Positions 6,110 to 8,125 of a stretch of DNA of 8,125 nucleotides are shown here, piece by piece. The notes beneath the pieces are model-generated. The model searched no databases and had not been told where the DNA came from. It worked only from the letters and a program-made list of their open reading frames with translations. The stretch is from Legionellales bacterium UBA4722 (GTDB lineage Bacteria; Pseudomonadota; Gammaproteobacteria; DSM-16500). Position 1 is the first letter of the stretch; each line of letters starts with the position of its first letter. The stretch is taken from contig DHJK01000190.1 in the NCBI GenBank assembly GCA_002404295.1, forward strand, positions 1 through 8,125, in the 5' to 3' direction. The position numbers and the translations under genes are program-made.

Positions 6110-6183
6110 TAACTTGCAAAAAACGGCATATATGCCGATAATAACTTGCAAATAACGTCATTTATGCCGTTATTTACAAGTTA
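6110..6183. repeat. Three 20-base repeats forming palindromic operators before the DUF4143 gene
   Basis: Copies of a 20-base element close to TAACTTGCAAATAACGGCAT lie at 6110-6129 and 6142-6161 (direct, 32 bases apart, 18/20 identical) and inverted at 6164-6183. The second and third form a 20-base-pair dyad with 2 mismatches around a 2-base centre. The first runs into a perfect 14-base palindrome CGGCATATATGCCG (6124-6137); the matching part of the second dyad is CGTCATTTATGCCG (6156-6169), also 32 bases on. This looks like tandem operators about three helical turns apart. It lacks a T-run after the stem, so it is not a standard terminator. Confidence 0.7.
6114..6142 (+). promoter_or_regulatory. 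Candidate promoter of the DUF4143 ATPase gene and yaiI
   Basis: TTGCAA (6114-6119, 4/6) and GATAAT (6137-6142, 5/6) are spaced by 17 bases. The perfect palindrome 6124-6137 fills most of the spacer, the classic position of a repressor site. The start would be near 6149, inside the second dyad, leaving a leader of about 60 bases. Confidence 0.45.
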
Positions 6184-6210
6184 GAAGCTAATTCGAACGG
6201 AGAGCCACCC

Positions 6211-7545
6211 ATGAAGCGGTTTATTTTAAAACAACTCAGGCAATGGAAACAAAAAAAAGACCGCAAGCCGTTAATCTTAAAAGGTGTCCGGCAGACAGGG
6301 AAAACATACGCCTTAAAAGAATTTGGGGGGGATGATTTCCCTGCTTTTCACTATCTAAACTTTGAGCAAAATAAAAAAGCATCCGAGCTCTTTAAAGAAG
6401 ACTACGACCCCAAACGAATCATAAATGAATTAAGGTTCTTATTTGATAAACCGATTGATATAAAAAATGATCTGCTGATCTTTGATGAAATACAAGAATG
6501 CCCTGACGCATTGACAAGCCTAAAATATTTTGCTGAACAGCTCCCTGAACTTGCTATTTGCTGCGCTGGCTCTTTACTAGGACTCCACTTAGGCAACACA
6601 TCATTCCCAGTAGGAAAAGTAGATTTGTTACATATGCACCCCATGTGTTTTGCTGAATTCCTTGAAGCACAAGACGATTTAAAATCACTCAATGTTTTAA
6701 ACAACCTCACCCCCAATGATACCCTTCCAAACATTATCCACGATCATTTATGGCAACAATTCAAAATCTATCTTATTACAGGCGGCTTACCTGAAGTAAT
6801 ACAGACGTTTTTAGAAAATAAAGAAGATTTACACAATGCGCTCACCCTTGCTCGCAAAAAACAAACTGAACTTATTTACGGATACTATGCGGACATCGCC
6901 AAGCATTCAGGTAAAGTGAATGCAATGCATATTGATCGTGTCTGGCAAGCCATTCCAAGCCAACTTGCGCATGCTCAAGATGGATCGGCAAAACGTTTTC
7001 AATTTAAAGGCATCATCCCAGGCATTGATCGTTACCAACGACTTGCAAGCGTTTTTGATTGGTTAATAGCGGCGGAATTAGTCATTAAAGTCTCTGTGAT
7101 TGAACATGTTGAGCTACCTTTAACGGCATACACGGACGAAACTCGATTTAAACTTTATCTGTTCGACATAGGCATACTAGGCGCACTGGCTGATTTACCA
7201 CTCACAGCTATCTTAGATTATGACTATGGCACTTATAAAGGCTATATTGCAGAAAATTTTGTTGCGCAAGAACTCATTGCACAAGGTGTATTAAACTTGC
7301 ATAGCTGGCAAGAAGATCGATCTGAAATCGAATTTTTATACCTGGATCATTCCAAAATTATTCCTATTGAAGTGAAATCAGGCTGGGTGACACGCAGCCA
7401 AAGTCTCAATAAATATGCAGAAAAATATCATCCTCCTTACAGAACTATACTGAGCGCTAAAAATCTTCATATTGATTTGGAACATAATTATCATCATTAT
7501 CCGCTTTATATGGCATATTGGTTTCCATTACAAAGCAAATTTTAG
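6211..7545 (+). CDS. AAA-family ATPase with C-terminal DUF4143 (nuclease-like fold) domain
   Basis: This 444-residue protein belongs to the widespread AAA_14/DUF4143 family, whose cellular role is not settled. The N-terminal P-loop domain has Walker A GVRQTGKT (25-32), an acidic N-F-E strand near 50-52 typical of the family, Walker B LLIFDEIQ (88-95) and a CAGS sensor-type motif near 117-120. The C-terminal DUF4143 domain ends in a PD-(D/E)xK-like signature, EIEF (372-375) and IPIEVKSG (384-391), resembling the restriction-nuclease fold; the first acidic residue is Glu374 where Asp is common. The protein has no membrane segment and should be cytoplasmic. GGAG at 6199-6202 lies 8 bases before the ATG. 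An array of palindromic repeats sits over the likely promoter. The downstream gene starts 9 bases after the stop and is probably in the same transcript. DNA-linked defence, toxin control or transport of nucleic acid are guesses only. Confidence 0.88.
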   Translation: MKRFILKQLRQWKQKKDRKPLILKGVRQTGKTYALKEFGGDDFPAFHYLNFEQNKKASELFKEDYDPKRIINELRFLFDKPIDIKNDLLIFDEIQECPDALTSLKYFAEQLPELAICCAGSLLGLHLGNTSFPVGKVDLLHMHPMCFAEFLEAQDDLKSLNVLNNLTPNDTLPNIIHDHLWQQFKIYLITGGLPEVIQTFLENKEDLHNALTLARKKQTELIYGYYADIAKHSGKVNAMHIDRVWQAIPSQLAHAQDGSAKRFQFKGIIPGIDRYQRLASVFDWLIAAELVIKVSVIEHVELPLTAYTDETRFKLYLFDIGILGALADLPLTAILDYDYGTYKGYIAENFVAQELIAQGVLNLHSWQEDRSEIEFLYLDHSKIIPIEVKSGWVTRSQSLNKYAEKYHPPYRTILSAKNLHIDLEHNYHHYPLYMAYWFPLQSKF

Positions 7546-7554
7546 GAGAACACC

Positions 7555-7992
7555 ATGCAGATCTGGGTTGATGCGGACGCTTGTCCTAAAGTCATTAAAG
7601 ACATTTTATTTCGTGCTGCGAATAGAACACGGACGATGCTGATTTTAGTGTCTAATCACCCACTCCTATCACCACCCTCTCCTTTCATTACTAAACAAGT
7701 TGTCACTGCAGGTTTTGATGTGGCAGATAATAAAATCGTTGAAAAACTTGAAGCGGGTGATTTAGTGATTACCGCAGATATTCCGCTTGCGGATGCTGTC
7801 ATTAGCAAAGGTGGAAAAGCGCTCAATCCACGAGGTGAAATGTATTCAGAAAGTAATATTAAACAGCGCTTATCTATACGGAATTTCAGTCAAGAACTAA
7901 GAAGCAGCGGGGTCAATACCGGCGGGCCTCCTAAGATCAGTAAAAAAGAAATACAAGATTTTGCCAATGCGTTGGATAAATTACTTTTATAA
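7555..7992 (+). CDS. yaiI: YaiI/YqxD family protein (UPF0178, DUF188)
   Basis: This is a 145-residue member of the UPF0178 family, close to the usual length of about 150. Family hallmarks are the N-terminal VDADACPKVIK (Asp6 and Asp8), the DNKIVE segment (58-63), GDLVITADIPLA (68-79, Asp69 and Asp75), LNPRGE (90-95) and TGGPP (122-126). The acidic residues at strand ends resemble a PIN-like nuclease site, but no activity is firmly established for the family. The ribosome site TAGGAGA includes the stop codon of the ATPase gene, with only 9 bases between the genes, so translation is likely coupled. After the stop, AATCT-A5-AGATT (7993-8007) is too weak to call a terminator. Confidence 0.93.
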   Translation: MQIWVDADACPKVIKDILFRAANRTRTMLILVSNHPLLSPPSPFITKQVVTAGFDVADNKIVEKLEAGDLVITADIPLADAVISKGGKALNPRGEMYSESNIKQRLSIRNFSQELRSSGVNTGGPPKISKKEIQDFANALDKLLL

Positions 7993-8082
7993 AATCTAAA
8001 AAAGATTAGAATAGTGCGCTTAGTTGGACGTAGAGCAATTCGCAACAGCTTACCTTTTGCACCGTCACTGCAGATCTCAACT

Positions 8083-8110
8083 CTCGTCATTGCGAGCGCG
8101 AGCGAAGCAA
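8083..8110. repeat. Dispersed palindromic repeat (inverted copy of the left-edge element)
   Basis: CTCGTCATTGCGAGCGCGA (8083-8101) is the exact reverse complement of bases 1-19 and continues as GCGAAGCAA. TTGC (8090-8093) and GCAA (8107-8110) close an imperfect GC-rich hairpin. The form matches short 'GTCATTGCGAGC...GAAGCAA' intergenic repeats known from many bacteria. It lies about 90 bases past the yaiI stop, a typical position for such elements. Confidence 0.6.
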
Positions 8111-8125
8111 CCTAGTCTTTCAACG

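Noticed and set aside
6142..6183. Long hairpin as a terminator for fic
   Set aside because: No T-run follows the stem on either strand, and the repeat arrangement and position over the next promoter fit an operator better.
7993..8007. AATCT-A5-AGATT as the yaiI terminator
   Set aside because: A 5-base AT-rich stem with no following T-run on the plus strand is too weak.
7890..8090. Minus-strand frame over the end of yaiI
   Set aside because: It is antisense to the conserved C-terminus of YaiI and starts inside the intergenic repeat region; it shows no family features.

Overview
The window looks like chromosomal DNA of an AT-rich gammaproteobacterium, most plausibly a host-associated member of the Legionellales (Legionella, Coxiella, Berkiella or Rickettsiella-like). 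The ubiquinone-chain synthase IspB and the signal recognition particle protein Ffh are both strongly gammaproteobacterial in sequence. Between them lie two unrecognised proteins of effector-like build. The genus assignment is inference from gene style and base composition, not from a marker gene.

Layout. Bases 1-19 are the edge of a dispersed palindromic repeat whose inverted copy lies at 8083-8110, close to the other end. A TTGACA promoter leads into ispB (137-1105). A tRNA-Pro(CGG) follows only 2 bases after the ispB stop and was probably cut from the same transcript. Next come two convergent unrecognised genes (1324-2148 plus, 2143-3102 minus) whose stop codons share one 6-base palindrome. 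The plus-strand protein carries a duplicated hydrophobic motif and ends in RSNSAP, an exact match to the eukaryotic mode-1 14-3-3 binding consensus. The minus-strand protein is alanine-rich with three hydrophobic blocks. A 324-base region without genes (3103-3426) separates this pair from ffh (3427-4803) and holds divergent promoter signals and short palindromes.

Downstream of ffh is an accessory stretch. A Fic-family AMP-transferase (4931-6058) is preceded by a very regular array of six copies of GCGGAGAAT. The array is arranged as two units with identical spacing, 55 bases apart, lying over the likely promoter and the start codon. The first dyad may also serve as the ffh terminator. Then comes an AAA/DUF4143 ATPase (6211-7545), with its own cis-array of three 20-base repeats and a perfect 14-base palindrome set exactly between candidate -35 and -10 boxes. 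Last is yaiI (7555-7992), whose ribosome binding site overlaps the ATPase stop codon.

How the genes fit together. ispB and ffh are housekeeping genes. The two central genes are candidates for secreted, host-directed proteins. The Fic enzyme and the DUF4143 ATPase each look like self-contained, tightly regulated modules; the Fic protein ends in a winged-helix-like DNA-binding region that could read its own repeat array. The two repeat systems and the 14-3-3-like tail are the points most deserving a second look.
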